Part shown: positions 63,200 through 64,000 of the stretch, piece after piece
Layout of the letters: every line of letters starts with the position of its first letter
How positions within the stretch are numbered: position 1 is the first letter of the stretch
Origin: Schistosoma haematobium
Taxonomy: Eukaryota; Platyhelminthes; Trematoda; Strigeidida; Schistosomatidae
NCBI RefSeq assembly: GCF_000699445.3
Contig: NC_067198.1
Span: 34,810,536 to 34,874,535 of the forward strand
Direction: 5' to 3'
Length of the DNA: 64,000 nucleotides
Program-made: the position numbers and the translations under genes
The notes under the pieces: model-generated
Told to the model about the DNA's origin: nothing
What the model saw: the letters and a program-made list of their open reading frames with translations, nothing else
Databases searched by the model: none

Positions 63200-63760
63200 T
63201 TCATCACGAACTGATATCAGCTGTAATGCCAAAACACTAGCCAAATGGATGAATGAATTTCACGCCAAAACCCAAGACCTGTTATCTCATGTCTGGTTGG
63301 TTCGTCCATTAAATTATAGTCTCACCGATATTATGTTTCGTGGTAGAGGATTCTAGTGACTCACTAATTGGTAAGAGAAAAGGATCTCCAAAAGTGAACG
63401 ATTTGATATCAGTTTTTGAATTTTTTAGGGTGTCCTCAAACGATTAGTCGTAGGCGGAAGGAAGAAATAAGACATATTAATACCAAGATTATCTTTCGGT
63501 ATGCGGTAAGCTAGCATTAAATCACTCCGTAACATGCGGTAAAATAACGGATGCAGAATGAAGCATTTCAGTCTGTCTGTCTTAGTCTTCATAAGATAGG
63601 CTAGATGAACGTCTAATTACTCTGGCACCTCGCGGTTAAACTCGTCCTACAATCTCCCCTTCCTAATCGAAATAATAACTCGCTGTTTCAATGCCGTATT
63701 TTAAATGCGTCCTCACGAAAGTCGAATAAAATGCCCTTAACATTTCTGCACCGAAGTAAC
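63200..63760 (-). pseudogene. CR1-like non-LTR retrotransposon C-terminal remnant
   Basis: On the - strand, in shifting frames, YRMLRSDLMLAYRIPKDNLG (about 63550-63490) and YFFLPPTTNRLR then LVSH-NPLPRNII-E resemble the C-terminal RT tail of SR1/CR1-like elements (LRGDLI-YRI, W-LP motifs). Several stops. Identification is by pattern only. Confidence 0.4.
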
Positions 63761-64000
63761 AAAATGAATTACGAGTAGACCATAAGATGCTGAAGCCATA
63801 CAGTTACTCGTAGTTTCAGGGTCGTTGCTCATTATGGCCTCTGGATTTTTATAGTCTATCGCGCTTGGTAACACAATTTCACTTAATGTCTAGTGACGTG
63901 AGTTGTTGCAGTTATTTATCTGCATCACTACACTGTTGTTAGAGTTAACTCGTAGTGACCACCTGTAGATCTATTCACCCAGTGAATTACGGTCATTCGG
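63761..64000. other. Window end, nothing recognised
   Basis: No feature seen. Confidence 0.5.

Noticed and set aside
1..64000. CRISPR arrays, bacterial operons, phage or plasmid features
   Set aside because: No regularly spaced repeats and a clearly eukaryotic intron-containing gene; the window is animal nuclear DNA.

Overview
The window looks like a piece of a blood-fluke (Schistosoma-type trematode) nuclear genome. The sequence is AT-rich and contains one host gene with nine exons and GT/AG introns. Around and inside it lies a dense set of schistosome-type mobile elements: a CsRn1/Boudicca-type Ty3/gypsy element with the CX2HX9CX3C Gag box, RTE-like non-LTR elements ending in (AGTC)n, Penelope-like elements (PLEs) with GIY-YIG endonuclease, and short tRNA-like retroposons carrying hammerhead-ribozyme motifs (Smα-like). 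The species call is inference; I could not search databases.

The host gene is UDP-glucose 6-dehydrogenase (UGDH, + strand, ATG 9786 to stop 49217). The nine exons join in phase into a 488-residue protein with the Rossmann motif, the STVP motif, the catalytic Lys and the catalytic Cys in GGSC. A poly(A) signal lies 167 bp after the stop. The gene is about 39 kb only because its introns are filled with retroelements.

Layout: 1-350 non-LTR reverse transcriptase scrap; 385-5070 CsRn1/Boudicca-like element (5' LTR, tRNA-Trp-like primer site, gag, broken pol, no visible 3' LTR); 5.2-7.0 kb decayed repeat protein; 7.0-9.8 kb unassigned upstream DNA. UGDH intron 1 holds two RTE copies, a tandem LTR-body-LTR-body-LTR array nested in the second with a perfect GTCTC duplication, a head-to-tail PLE pair, an Smα copy, and two more non-LTR copies. 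Intron 2 holds a 5'-truncated non-LTR copy with a 13-bp target duplication. Intron 3 holds a second, diverged member of the array's family and a 1.5-kb-arm palindrome of a K02A2.6-like gypsy element. Introns 4-8 hold SINEs, a perfect 42-bp hairpin and a 0.4-kb inverted repeat around a hammerhead-like PLE motif. From 49.4 to 64 kb there is no host gene; there are two more PLE pieces flanked by inverted repeats, a rearranged non-LTR copy, LTR scraps, an unidentified 168-residue ORF and a CR1-like remnant.

The most interesting observations are: (1) two related non-autonomous LTR elements that keep a Gag-like start but then encode a shared, unrecognised acidic protein ending in a DPTLFR motif, with no polymerase; (2) three PLE-derived insertions where the PLE piece sits in the loop and the flanking DNA forms inverted arms, suggesting snap-back synthesis or hairpin targeting; (3) many hammerhead motifs in different states of decay. 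The inverted and tandem structures could partly be assembly artefacts and should be checked on long reads.
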